A stretch of 64,000 bases of DNA from Symsagittifera roscoffensis (taxonomy: Eukaryota; Xenacoelomorpha; Acoela; Convolutidae): NCBI RefSeq assembly GCF_963678635.1, contig NC_087064.1:54318338-54382337 (forward strand). The letters are read 5' to 3'. A program made the position numbers and the translations under genes. Below are positions 11,065-20,961 of the stretch, piece by piece (the stretch's first letter is position 1; the number at the start of each line of letters is the position of its first letter). Under the pieces are notes generated by a model. It saw only the letters and a program-made list of their open reading frames with translations. It was not told where the DNA came from and searched no databases.

Positions 11065-13556
11065 ATATCCCACAATCAATTGCAAGTCAAGCAATAAGTA
11101 CAATATCTTATATAAGAGATTATGTAAGAGTAGTACCATTAACCATTGACGCAACACCATTAAACTACAATAGATTTTTACCTGATACTCGAAATAACAG
11201 TTTAAATCCGACCGTCATACACAATGAAAACCTTAATGGAACTAGAAATCTCACTCAACAAGATATTCAGACACCATCACACTTCATAAATGAAGAAATT
11301 GTCCAAACAACAACAACTACACAACAAAGTATTTCACCAATACGTCCAAATTTAACAACACCAAGAAATACAAACACTTCGCTAGCACAGGTAACCTTAC
11401 AATCAACCGTTAAACCTTCGGTTGCTCCAAAATATTCACAAATGGATTACCAAACATATAAACCGATGACAATACCGTCAAAAACACGCAGAACATTCAC
11501 AAGAAACAATTTTGCGGAACATAATTATAATTATACACATTCATCAAAAACAAACTATCCTCCACGAAATAATAATAATAATCAAATCAGATCTCGATAT
11601 TGGAATAATCCAATGGCAACAACCAATTCAGTAAATTTTCAAGCTAATCCACATCCTCCACAGGATCATAATGAAAATTACCCATTCTTTCAACAGAATA
11701 AAAATAAAAAACAAGCACCTCATCAAACGGATTACCTATCCTCTGATGATGATCATTTACAACCAGATATATTTGCACCATATACCCAAGAATATCGCGG
11801 AAAAGGAATGCAGAAACCATATACACATCATAGAAATTTTTCTCCACACCAGATAGATACACAAAATCAACAACCAATACAAATGCAAAACCCAATTAAT
11901 ACACAATCTTTTCAACCAATTCAGCCACAAAACCCAATGATTACACACTCATATCAACCAACACAAATGCAAAATGAAATACAACTTCCATATTATCTTC
12001 AACAACACGAAATAACAAAAAATCAACTTTCTAATTTTTCACAAATGCCAAATGCAGCAGAATCATTACAAATGACAATTAATCCATACCTTATGGGTGG
12101 ATCATCAATAACATCAAACAAACCATTAATGGTATTCACAGGAACAGACCCTGAATATTCTGTAGAAGATTATTTAAATGCAGTAACAGCAAATTTAATT
12201 TTAAATATAGGACCTGAACCAATTAATACGCCACTACATCAAAACTGGATACATCGACGCACAGCGTTGATACAGAAAACCCTAGACGGCGCAGCCCAAA
12301 AATGGTTTTCAGTATTGCCTATAGAAATAAAATCAAATTGGAAGAGATTTACACAAGAATTATCAAAAATGTTTGACTCCGAAAGAAACAAACAACAACA
12401 AAGAGTTTTATGTAATGAAATTCGCAGATTACCAAATGAAACCATCAAACAATTAGCAGTACGTATCGAAACACTAGTTCGAAAAGCATATTCATTAAAT
12501 ACACACGATTATAAAAACACAAAAATGACAGAAATCTTAATGATGACCTTAACACCTCAATTAAGGAAAATAGCAATAAAAAAGAGAGCATCCCATCCCT
12601 CCTCAATTCGAGAGCCCAATTTAGTTTTTCGAAAACTAGTAGACAAGCTAGAGCAAGCGGAAATCACAATGAAACTTGAAGAAACAGAAAATCAGAAATT
12701 ACAATATGTTAACCGAATTGAAACAAATACCACAAAATTCAATAATATACAGGAATCAGATACAAACCTCGTTGAAAAAATCACTGAAATACTCAATATT
12801 TACGAAAAACACCCAAACTTTAAAGGCAAACCATCTTTCAAAAAATGGTGTAATTATTGCCGACGATACGGACATAGTATTTCTGAATGTAGACAAAAAC
12901 AACAGGACAATCAAAACAAACCTCAAAAATATAAAGAACCGAATAAATCATTCTACCAATACATGAAGAAAGATCAAAATCTACCGAACAAAAATGTATA
13001 CAGCAACAACAGTTCAGGAAAACCACTTCCGAACAATACCAACTACACGAGAAATCAATCACCATATAACTCAAGTTATAGAGGAAGATCACCAGAACGA
13101 AGAAATACACAAAATTCGTCACAAAATCATTACAATAGACCAAATAGTCGAAATAACTACTCCAGATCAAATTCGAACACAACACAATTTGTTTCTAGAT
13201 CTAATTCCCAATCAAGGAATAATTACTATCCAAACAATCAATCACGAAACTCATCATACAATAGAAATAGAAACTACTCCAATAATCGAAATAGAAGTTA
13301 TTCAAACAACCGAAACCAGAATTACCCGAACAATCGATCAAGGAATAACTCATATAATAGATCAAACTATAACAGACCAAACAATAATTATCAAAACAGA
13401 TCACGAAATAATTCACAAAATCGACATTCAAGTTATAATAATCGTTATAGAAATTATTCCCAATCACCACACAGGAATAATAACCATTATAATAATTCTT
13501 ATAATCGCCACAGAAGTAGTACACCTAAACATCAAAGAAATATAAATCAAGTATAA
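10941..13556 (+). CDS. gag: Gag: capsid and CCHC nucleocapsid
   Basis: The frame is open from 10941; the first ATG after the overlap is at 11442 (704 aa from there). From that ATG: a Gln/Asn/Pro-rich linker to about residue 225, a capsid-like retrotransposon-gag domain at roughly 230-410 (TGTDPEYSVEDYL, GAAQKWFSVLP, LAVRIETLVRKAY), a zinc knuckle with C470, C473, H478 and C483 (CNYCRRYGHSISEC), then an Arg/Ser/Asn-rich tail to the end that would bind RNA. This is the structural polyprotein that packages element RNA in the cytoplasm. The Arg/Asn/Ser tail is unusually long. Pol begins 50 bases later in another frame. Confidence 0.85.
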   Translation, partial: YRFNFTSKKKNFRPQNSNDDTAITEQSDYVWDPEWSHYAFINIPQSIASQAISTISYIRDYVRVVPLTIDATPLNYNRFLPDTRNNSLNPTVIHNENLNGTRNLTQQDIQTPSHFINEEIVQTTTTTQQSISPIRPNLTTPRNTNTSLAQVTLQSTVKPSVAPKYSQMDYQTYKPMTIPSKTRRTFTRNNFAEHNYNYTHSSKTNYPPRNNNNNQIRSRYWNNPMATTNSVNFQANPHPPQDHNENYPFFQQNKNKKQAPHQTDYLSSDDDHLQPDIFAPYTQEYRGKGMQKPYTHHRNFSPHQIDTQNQQPIQMQNPINTQSFQPIQPQNPMITHSYQPTQMQNEIQLPYYLQQHEITKNQLSNFSQMPNAAESLQMTINPYLMGGSSITSNKPLMVFTGTDPEYSVEDYLNAVTANLILNIGPEPINTPLHQNWIHRRTALIQKTLDGAAQKWFSVLPIEIKSNWKRFTQELSKMFDSERNKQQQRVLCNEIRRLPNETIKQLAVRIETLVRKAYSLNTHDYKNTKMTEILMMTLTPQLRKIAIKKRASHPSSIREPNLVFRKLVDKLEQAEITMKLEETENQKLQYVNRIETNTTKFNNIQESDTNLVEKITEILNIYEKHPNFKGKPSFKKWCNYCRRYGHSISECRQKQQDNQNKPQKYKEPNKSFYQYMKKDQNLPNKNVYSNNSSGKPLPNNTNYTRNQSPYNSSYRGRSPERRNTQNSSQNHYNRPNSRNNYSRSNSNTTQFVSRSNSQSRNNYYPNNQSRNSSYNRNRNYSNNRNRSYSNNRNQNYPNNRSRNNSYNRSNYNRPNNNYQNRSRNNSQNRHSSYNNRYRNYSQSPHRNNNHYNNSYNRHRSSTPKHQRNINQV
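10965..10971 (+). promoter_or_regulatory. candidate -1 ribosomal frameshift heptamer
   Basis: In the frame of the 10315 ORF the codons read AGA-AAA-AAA, giving A_AAA_AAA, within a run of eight A. The downstream -1 frame stays open to 13556. The same run is also a typical place for a sequencing indel, so both explanations stand. I did not identify a pseudoknot. Confidence 0.4.
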
Positions 13557-13606
13557 TCAAATCCAGAAACAACATCAGACCCCCCAGGTATTGATGACAC
13601 AGGAAA

Positions 13607-15274
13607 TAACGAGCTCAATTGTATCAAATAAACTGTGAATCATCAGATTCAGAAATTGATACAGAAAACACTACCTCCATAAATATGATAGCAGTCAAAA
13701 ATGACTACGAACCTATTATATATGAACAACCTTTTTCATCACATATATATGAAAATCAATTAGAACACCTTCACAATTATTATATTGAACCCATCCATTC
13801 CACACAAACGGCACAAGAAACTAACGAAATCAACACTACAAACCAATCCAATGAAAACGACAAAACAAAATGCTTGAATACAAATCACATCTATCAAAAT
13901 ATACAAAAAGAACAACCTAAAGAAAAAATTTGGACAATACCATTTCTTTTAGAAAGTCCAAGAAACCAAGAATTTCAACCACCAGATCTTGAAATTGATT
14001 TTTTAATTGATTCAGGAGCAGAATCAAACATAATAAACATTCCCACATGGAATGAGATAAAAACATTACACCCAAAATTAACACCTCTTGAAACCTCCAG
14101 TAAACTAGCAACAGCACAGGGATCAACATTGGTAAACTATGGAAAAATTCAATTATTTCTTCTCCCCACAAGAACAATGGAGCAGAATAAAATTTTAAAT
14201 AAACCATTTAAAGAAATATTTCATATCACTGATATTAAACACAATATCATAGGAATAAAATTTATCTCTAAATATATACCAACAATCAACATCTTAAACA
14301 GTAAAATACTAATCAAAGATAAATACACAAAAACAAAAGACACATCCCTAACATTTTTCCAAAGATTAAACAAACAACCACCATTCTTTTCAAAATTTTA
14401 TCCAATATATAACCAACAAAGAAAACACCTGAAACCACTATCAGGAAACATATATAATTTTTCAATAAAACAAGTTCACCAATATGATAAAAAACAAAAT
14501 AAACAACAATTCTATATGTCAGACTTTGAATTCAAACCTATCCATAAGTTTTTCAAAATCACAATCTCATCCATAAAATATTTGAAAAACTCGAATTCAG
14601 ATATTATATCTCTACATGTATACAACAATACACCCTATCAAGTAACATTACCTTTAGGACTTTTAGGCTATTGCAAAACCAACGCTACGATATCACCAAT
14701 ACACGAAAAAGAATACCGCGTAAATAATATACTCCAATTATTAGATATTTGTCAATCCACAATTCTTAATGAAGAATTATCCATAAATAATATAATAAGT
14801 AATGAAAAAAGAAATACAGATTATTTCCCAAAAACTCCATATTTCAAACCTACATTCAACATAAGTAACTACACAGAGACTCAACAGAAGTTTTTAACAA
14901 TGTTTAACTTTCAACATTCACAAATAACACAAGACGAATTTGATAAATTAGCCAAACAGCTAATAAAATATTCATCAGTCAATGCAACATCTAAATTTGA
15001 TGTTAGCAAAATCAGCTCATCACTACACCTTCCACTAAAACCTGACGCAGTTTTCAAAAAACAAAGAGCAAGTAAAGTACCAATTCACTTACATGATAAA
15101 GTAAACAGATTACTCGATATTTTAGAACAATACAATATTATTTCACCGGTAAACAAAGAAGAACAACCAAAAGGTAACACATTTATCAACCCTGTTATCA
15201 TCCTAGCAAAAGGAGAATCATTAAAAATAGTTCTAGACGCTAATAGACGAATCAAAATGCAATTGGCCTATTGA
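13607..15274 (+). CDS. pol: Pol part 1: aspartic protease and start of RT
   Basis: The frame is open from 13607 with no ATG near its start, so translation needs a shift, readthrough or splicing from gag (gag stop at 13554-13556; further stops at 13592 and 13604 in this frame). The retropepsin signature FLIDSGAESNI lies near residue 128-138 counted from 13619. The C-terminal part starts reverse transcriptase (VPIHLHDKVNRLLDILEQYNIISP, then INPVIILAKG and LKIVLDA). The frame ends at TGA 15272, but the RT reading continues in the next frame from about 15258, so a one-base shift breaks the gene within the RT fingers. Confidence 0.82.
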
Positions 15275-15911
15275 ACCAATACAAGTTATTTTAACAAAAA
15301 TAAACGGAAAATACTTTACAACCGCAGATATGAATAGTGCATATAATCAAATGCCACTAGATGAACAATCGCGACGCTTAACACAATTTGTTATTGGAAA
15401 TCAGCAATATGAATTCAACCGCCTATTCTATGGAATATCCATAGGACCAGCAGCATTTTCAGCTTTTATGAGCAAAATTTTTAGACCACTAATACTCAAG
15501 AAAAACGCAATCACTTATTTAGACGATGTTTTTATGCAATCACAAGCAAAAGAAGAAATGTTCAATGTCTTAGAAAACTATCACAAAATACTTCAGAACA
15601 AAAATCTGAAGGCCGCCCCCGATAAATCACACTTCTTTTTAACACGAGTTAAATTCTTAGGACATAATATAGAAAGAAAAACAATCACTCCATTAAAATC
15701 ACGCATTGATGCTATTCAAAAACTCCAACCACCAACAAACAAAAGGAAAATCCAAGAATTCCTTGGAATGTTGAACTTTTTAAGCAAATATGTCTATAAA
15801 ATGCAATTATACCTAAGACCATTCTATAATATACTTAGACAACAAAATAATTTTGAATGGAACACAGAACATCAAGCACGATTTGAAGAAATTAAAAAAA
15901 CTCCTAACTGA
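15237..15911 (+). CDS. pol: Pol part 2: reverse transcriptase core
   Basis: The frame is open from 15237; the RT sequence continues from about 15258 (NWPIEPIQV). Motif A is TADMNSAYNQM with its Asp at 15327. Motif B is FYGISIGPAAFSAFM. The catalytic YLDD box is at 15516-15527, and the primer-grip and connection region follow (VKFLGHNIE, LGMLNFLSKY). YLDD with this layout is Gypsy/Metaviridae type. The frame ends just after a run of A at about 15894-15900, where the reading moves on to the next frame. The enzyme copies element RNA into DNA within cytoplasmic particles. Confidence 0.85.
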   Translation, partial: TLIDESKCNWPIEPIQVILTKINGKYFTTADMNSAYNQMPLDEQSRRLTQFVIGNQQYEFNRLFYGISIGPAAFSAFMSKIFRPLILKKNAITYLDDVFMQSQAKEEMFNVLENYHKILQNKNLKAAPDKSHFFLTRVKFLGHNIERKTITPLKSRIDAIQKLQPPTNKRKIQEFLGMLNFLSKYVYKMQLYLRPFYNILRQQNNFEWNTEHQARFEEIKKTPN

Positions 15912-18657
15912 ACAAATTTCGAATACAATTCCAGATCCAAATCAACCATTCTATGCAATGTGCGATGCTTCGAATTTTGGCATCGGCGCAGCATTATTAC
16001 AATCACACAATGGCACAAACAAAATGAATCTTATATCAGCAAATTCTCGATTATTCACTCAAGCAGAGCTACGACTCTCAACTCTAATGAGAGAATGTAC
16101 AGCCATAATATATACACTAACAGAATATGAATTTCTGATACTTGGATCAAAACATCCAACAGTTCTATTTACAGATCACAAACCAATCATTTTTCTCTTT
16201 ACACAAAAATCCAATCCAAATCATCGAGTTTATAGATTTCAATTAATTCTAATGAAATTCCCAAACTTACATATAGTTTGGACAGCAGGAAAAAATCTTG
16301 CATTACCAGACACATTAAGTCGAAATACACCACCTGAATTACTTACACGTAAAACTACAGTAGAAATACCCAAAAATATAAAAATCTACCTTGCAGAAAA
16401 CGAAACATCACCCCGACTAGAATGCAAATATGCAGTAAAAACTGACGTTGAACAATCACAGATAAACAATTTACAACACTTCCCACTTTATTTAGATTGC
16501 CAAAATAACCACTACGAAGTTGATCTACTTGGAACATCAACTTTCAAACCAATTCCATACTCACAATGGATAAAAAATAACACCCAACAAAAAAGAGTAA
16601 AACAACACCCGCATAAAAAAGACCTTTTTCCATTAATTGAAAAAGAAAACCTAACTGATGAAATAAATTTATCAGGACCACAAACAAACGATTCAAAATA
16701 CACAATAAATCAAGTATTTGACCTCCATGACCCACTTGATACAATTCCTTTATCTAAATTAGAAATTGCAAACATTTTTCTCCCCCCAACAGATAAAGTT
16801 ACAATTAATACTTTGAAACAATATCAAAATCTTGACCCAGTAATTAGACAACTAAAATCATGGCACAAATATAAAACTAAACCCGTCAAGGCAGATACAA
16901 CTATTTTAGGAAATAAAACACTCCTCCGATATTTTCGAAAATTTAATAATACAACAATTAACGAAAACACAGACCTTCTAGAATACAAATTAAATGAATC
17001 TACAGTTCCCTGTCTCCCTCTAAGTATGATTTTTATAGCTTTTAATATTTCACATACACAAAACATTAAAGGACACTCTGGATCAGAGAAAACATATTCA
17101 AATTTCATACAAAACTTTTATTTTCCAAATGCACCAATTTGGATAAAAGTACTATGCAATGATTGTATAGTATGTCAGCTAAATAAACCTTATCCAAATC
17201 AAAAACAAATAGCTCCAAAACAAGATTTCAAAGGACAAAGTTTGTACTTTAACCACCGTATTTCATTTGATACAAAAGGACCAATTTCACCCTCATCCGA
17301 AGGAAACTCCTACATTATGGTAATTGTTGACGCGTTTACACAATATGTAGCACTTAACCCAGTACCACATTGTAACGCTTATTACGCTTACACAACACTC
17401 TATGAACACTGGATAGCTAAATTCGGACTACCAGAAATTTTAGTTACAGACAACGGTACAGAATTCATAAATAATGAAATCATCACACTATGTCATCTAT
17501 ATAACATCAAACACAAACCACGTACATCTCACGCACCTTGGACAAACGGCTTAGTCGAAGGTATGAACCGTTCACTACAAGAATATCTTAGATGTATCAT
17601 CAATGGAAATGATACAAGATATACCGAATGGTCAGCAGATGTAAAACTATTTCCCTTAGCATATAATTCACGGATAGCTAAATTCGGACTACCAGAAATT
17701 TTAGTTACAGACAACGGTACAGAATTCATAAATAATGAAATCATCACACTATGTCATCTATATAACATCAAACACAAACCACGTACATCTCACGCACCTT
17801 GGACAAACGGCTTAGTCGAAGGTATGAACCGTTCACTACAAGAATATCTTAGATGTATCATCAATGGAAATGATACAAGATATACCGAATGGTCAGCAGA
17901 TGTAAAACTATTTCCCTTAGCATATAATTCACAAATCACGACAACTCTAGGAATGTCACCATATGAAATGGTTTTTAATCAAAAGCCACGCAAACCGATT
18001 ATGTTTACAGCAAACTCTCATAAAAATGCACAAAGTTATTGTCAACCGAATAAAGACTCAATTTGTTATAATCTACCTCTACACACACACGATGAAGATC
18101 ATTTTCATCACCCACAAATTCTTAAATTAGCCTCCGGTACACACACCGAATGGATTTTAAACAGAGATAAAAAACACAATGAAATTTACCAAAGAGTAAC
18201 AAAAAAGTTGTTACAAAGGCAAAACATTAATGAACAAATAAATTCACGCTTTACACCAGCCGCTGATTTAAAAATTGGAACATTTGTTTTAATACCCAAT
18301 TATAACACTCAAAAAGGAATTTCTAAGAAATTACAACCCCTTCGTAAAGGACCATACCAAATAATTGCCAAACCCACTGATGTCACATATAAAATCACCG
18401 ACTCAGAACAAAAAGAAATTGTTCAACATCGAAACAATCTATTACCTTATTACCCAAAAGAATACGCACTACGCGAACTAACTCAATTGTATTCTTTCAC
18501 AGGTTTAAAAGTTATTCAAAATTACCCACATACGGAAAATAAAACAAAGGAACAACATGACATTCACCTCGAAAACCAAAATAAAAAATCAACTACAACA
18601 AAAAACAATACAAAAAAGCTAGATCAAAATACACCACAAAAAGTTAGGAAAAAATAG
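15853..18657 (+). CDS. pol: Pol part 3: RNase H and integrase with GPY/F module
   Basis: RNase H: D38 (MCDASNFGIGA), E81 (MRECTA) and D108 (FTDHKP). Integrase zinc domain: H401, H408, C438 and C441. Catalytic core: D473 (SFDTKGP), D533 (VTDNGTEF) and E569 (NGLVEGMN), a D35E spacing. The next 87 codons repeat the D533/E569 segment perfectly (see the duplication entry), adding a second D620/E656. The C-terminus has a GPY/F module (LRKGPYQIIAKPTDVTYKI) and a Lys/Thr-rich tail. RNase H degrades template RNA and integrase inserts the cDNA. True pol begins upstream; the ATG at 15853 is only the start of this frame. Confidence 0.87.
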   Translation: MNGTQNIKHDLKKLKKLLTEQISNTIPDPNQPFYAMCDASNFGIGAALLQSHNGTNKMNLISANSRLFTQAELRLSTLMRECTAIIYTLTEYEFLILGSKHPTVLFTDHKPIIFLFTQKSNPNHRVYRFQLILMKFPNLHIVWTAGKNLALPDTLSRNTPPELLTRKTTVEIPKNIKIYLAENETSPRLECKYAVKTDVEQSQINNLQHFPLYLDCQNNHYEVDLLGTSTFKPIPYSQWIKNNTQQKRVKQHPHKKDLFPLIEKENLTDEINLSGPQTNDSKYTINQVFDLHDPLDTIPLSKLEIANIFLPPTDKVTINTLKQYQNLDPVIRQLKSWHKYKTKPVKADTTILGNKTLLRYFRKFNNTTINENTDLLEYKLNESTVPCLPLSMIFIAFNISHTQNIKGHSGSEKTYSNFIQNFYFPNAPIWIKVLCNDCIVCQLNKPYPNQKQIAPKQDFKGQSLYFNHRISFDTKGPISPSSEGNSYIMVIVDAFTQYVALNPVPHCNAYYAYTTLYEHWIAKFGLPEILVTDNGTEFINNEIITLCHLYNIKHKPRTSHAPWTNGLVEGMNRSLQEYLRCIINGNDTRYTEWSADVKLFPLAYNSRIAKFGLPEILVTDNGTEFINNEIITLCHLYNIKHKPRTSHAPWTNGLVEGMNRSLQEYLRCIINGNDTRYTEWSADVKLFPLAYNSQITTTLGMSPYEMVFNQKPRKPIMFTANSHKNAQSYCQPNKDSICYNLPLHTHDEDHFHHPQILKLASGTHTEWILNRDKKHNEIYQRVTKKLLQRQNINEQINSRFTPAADLKIGTFVLIPNYNTQKGISKKLQPLRKGPYQIIAKPTDVTYKITDSEQKEIVQHRNNLLPYYPKEYALRELTQLYSFTGLKVIQNYPHTENKTKEQHDIHLENQNKKSTTTKNNTKKLDQNTPQKVRKK
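17411..17932 (+). repeat. perfect 261-bp tandem duplication inside integrase
   Basis: 17411-17671 and 17672-17932 appear identical, and 261 bp is 87 codons, so the frame is kept. Each copy carries the second catalytic Asp and the catalytic Glu. A functional integrase would not be expected with this insertion. It is either a very recent slip or an assembly duplication. Confidence 0.9.
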
Positions 18658-18661
18658 AAAA

Positions 18662-18805
18662 ATGACAGAAAAAATAATACCTCAAGAACAAATCGACAAA
18701 TCAGAACATAGAGAGTCATCACGACTTAGAAATCAACCACGTAAAAACTATAAAACATTCATTCCACAATCTAAAATATTAAAGAAAGTCGAATTTCAAA
18801 AATAG
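18662..18805 (+). CDS. small basic ORF after pol, 47 aa
   Basis: Starts four bases after the pol stop in another frame. It carries ESSRLRNQPRKNYKTF, an Arg/Pro-rich tail of the sort often found at the extreme C-terminus of Gypsy Pol proteins. It may therefore be the displaced end of integrase after another one-base shift, or a separate short peptide. Confidence 0.45.
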   Translation: MTEKIIPQEQIDKSEHRESSRLRNQPRKNYKTFIPQSKILKKVEFQK

Positions 18806-19404
18806 CTTTAAATTTATATTTAATAATTTTTGCACCTCTGAAATATTTTGAACTTTCATTTTTCAAAATAACATGCTGACAAACACGCAACGATTCTAGT
18901 TCATAATTAGCCAATAGGATTCATCCAATCCGTCACCTTCTCTAACTCTAACACTGATCAACTAGACGAACGATATTAAACTCCAGGCATATCTATAACT
19001 ATAACTTTGCGACCTCCAGGTCAAAAATAAGCAAACCATTCCAACTTGACAACTAAAATAAATATCACCATAATATCATAACCCTCCCTTATCTAATAAA
19101 CCAAAGATCAACAATATTTCCCCAACTCAGACCTCAAATACCCCCCAAACAAATATGTTAAAATAGCCTAAAGTAAAAGAACGACCATTTTAATTAGCCT
19201 AAAGTATAAAAATCTCAAAAATACCCCAGTTCATTTGACAAATGAAAATAAAGACAAAGAAGACCTCCCGATCACCATAAAATTTGCCCCCAACAATTTT
19301 TCACAAAACTCGACCCACTTGTCAAAAAACCAATAAATAATTCGACCACACTTGAAAATTGCCTCAAACAACAAAAAATATTCGATCGAGAAGCCATTTC
19401 TTAA
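18806..19404 (+). other. non-coding spacer in giant element
   Basis: About 600 bases with no useful frame on either strand, C-rich and G-poor like the rest of the element. It separates gag-pol from the 3' cassette and would be a natural place for subgenomic splice acceptors, but I cannot point to one. Confidence 0.45.
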
Positions 19405-19635
19405 ATGCTCTTCTCTCGACCAGTTACCATAATTCTAAACATTCTCGCAAACTTTTTCACAATATTTAAACCTTTCATCATATTTCTTTTTGATACCTTT
19501 GAATCTTTTGTAATAATCTTAATCATTTTTTGCAATATTTTTTTAATTTTCTATTCCATATTTGAACTATACCTCCAGCTTTCAAAAGCGATTGACTATA
19601 TCCACAGGTACGATTCACAAAACTTATCTAAATGA
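19405..19635 (+). CDS. small membrane protein A, 76 aa
   Basis: ATG frame dominated by two hydrophobic stretches (about residues 8-31 and 36-54), rich in Phe, Ile and Leu, followed by a short polar tail. Its stop overlaps the next start (AAATGA; ATG at 19632). No family is recognised. Paired small membrane proteins upstream of env suggest a viroporin- or leader-like accessory role, but that is inference. Confidence 0.5.
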   Translation: MLFSRPVTIILNILANFFTIFKPFIIFLFDTFESFVIILIIFCNIFLIFYSIFELYLQLSKAIDYIHRYDSQNLSK

Positions 19636-19820
19636 TACGAACCATTTTTAGTAGAACAGATATTTTCTTACTATTTGTAATTTTTATAACATTTCTATCA
19701 TCTCTCATCTTGACAATATGCAAATGTATAAAGAAAGCAATTATCACATTCGCCCTAGCAACAATCCTCCTAATTCTTTTTCTAGAAGAATACTACAATA
19801 AACATAAATTTTTTCACTAA
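19632..19820 (+). CDS. small membrane protein B, 62 aa
   Basis: Overlaps the preceding gene by four bases. It has one or two hydrophobic helices (about residues 11-29 and 35-50) separated by CKCIKK, and a charged EEYYNKHK end. It ends in TAA at 19818, while the Pro/Ser/Thr-rich frame one base over is already open from 19786. The two could thus be one transmembrane plus ectodomain/endodomain protein if a +1 shift or splice joins them. Unrecognised. Confidence 0.5.
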   Translation: MIRTIFSRTDIFLLFVIFITFLSSLILTICKCIKKAIITFALATILLILFLEEYYNKHKFFH

Positions 19821-20961
19821 AAGAATAGATCAAAAACCATCAAAAATTGCTAACCAACAATCACACAGTCAGTCTTCACCGACATCATCCCAGGAAAACC
19901 CAACACCACCTTCAATTACCCAAAACCCCCAAAGATCTACACGAATTTCCTTTCAAGATAACCCATATACCTTTGAAGAACGACACGCTCGCTTATCAGA
20001 ACCACTAGAACCAGTTCAACTACAAGCACCTCTAAGTGAACCAACATATAACTTATACCCAACAGTACCACAAGAATTAAGTAGAATAAGAAATCCTAGT
20101 CAAAACCAAAATACAGTCGAAATAAATAGACAAATTATACATTCTCGACGAAACAGAAATTTTCAAACTCCCCGAGTTCATTTTGATATACCCCAATCCC
20201 CATCACAAGGTACTCCAGAAAACCCCATTGGTATATTACCAGAAACCCCTACGCTTCTTTCACAACGTAGCACATCAAGCCTACCCTCAGATTACTTAGG
20301 TTCAACACCAACATCTAAACAAATACGTGAAAATCCCTTTAACCCTACAAACCAAACATCACGACTACCATATTGGACCACACATTCATTCACACAAGGT
20401 GAACCAAATTTAATCAATGATCCAATAGATATTTCTACGGATACAACAACATCCTCATCACTACCAGAAACATTATCACTGCCATCAACACCATCAATAA
20501 GCCAGATTTCACCACCACCTTTTAACTTAAATTTCCCAAATAACCTCGACGCTAGATATCGAGAACAATCATCAACAAATATTCCTTTAAGACTAGACTG
20601 GAATACATTCACAGCACCTCCACCATTATTTGGACAACACCTAGAAAGTAACCGACTCCATAACTGGGCACTAAATAGACTACAATATAGACAAGACATT
20701 CACGAAGACATTCGTGCTCATAACATCCAAATACTCCAACAGAATAGTCTACAATTAAAAATTGAAATCACGGTTAAATTAAACAACATTACTCAACATC
20801 CCTATACATTAAATCCACCAAATATAACAGCTCAATCCCTACCACCACCATTTATAACAACTGAAGTAATATACAAGTACGACAGATATACCAAAAAGAC
20901 AATTGGTTACATCACATTTTATAACCCATACTCAGGATTATCATACACATGTATATTCTAA
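19786..20961 (+). CDS. 392-codon Pro/Ser/Thr-rich frame without ATG
   Basis: Open from just after TAG 19783-19785 to TAA 20959-20961, with no Met codon anywhere I could see. Residues about 25-290 are rich in Pro, Ser, Thr, Gln and Asn and look disordered. The last 100 or so residues look more ordered (KIEITVKLNNITQHPYTLNPP, VIYKYDRYTKKTIGYITFYNP). It overlaps the env start at 20949 by 13 bases. Length and composition argue for real coding. Expression needs splicing, a shift from the membrane-protein frame, or a non-ATG start. Function unknown. Confidence 0.55.
   Translation, partial: KNTTININFFTKRIDQKPSKIANQQSHSQSSPTSSQENPTPPSITQNPQRSTRISFQDNPYTFEERHARLSEPLEPVQLQAPLSEPTYNLYPTVPQELSRIRNPSQNQNTVEINRQIIHSRRNRNFQTPRVHFDIPQSPSQGTPENPIGILPETPTLLSQRSTSSLPSDYLGSTPTSKQIRENPFNPTNQTSRLPYWTTHSFTQGEPNLINDPIDISTDTTTSSSLPETLSLPSTPSISQISPPPFNLNFPNNLDARYREQSSTNIPLRLDWNTFTAPPPLFGQHLESNRLHNWALNRLQYRQDIHEDIRAHNIQILQQNSLQLKIEITVKLNNITQHPYTLNPPNITAQSLPPPFITTEVIYKYDRYTKKTIGYITFYNPYSGLSYTCIF

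Noticed and set aside
12838-13524. Cys/Tyr/Asn-rich minus-strand frames and a plus-strand His/Ile-rich frame across the gag tail
   Set aside because: Shadows of the AT-rich Arg/Asn/Ser codons of the Gag C-terminus in other frames.
20292-20699. Minus-strand 135-codon frame opposite the Pro/Ser/Thr-rich region
   Set aside because: Ser/Gly/Val-rich mirror image of the plus-strand coding frame; the plus strand has the longer frame and fits the element's direction.
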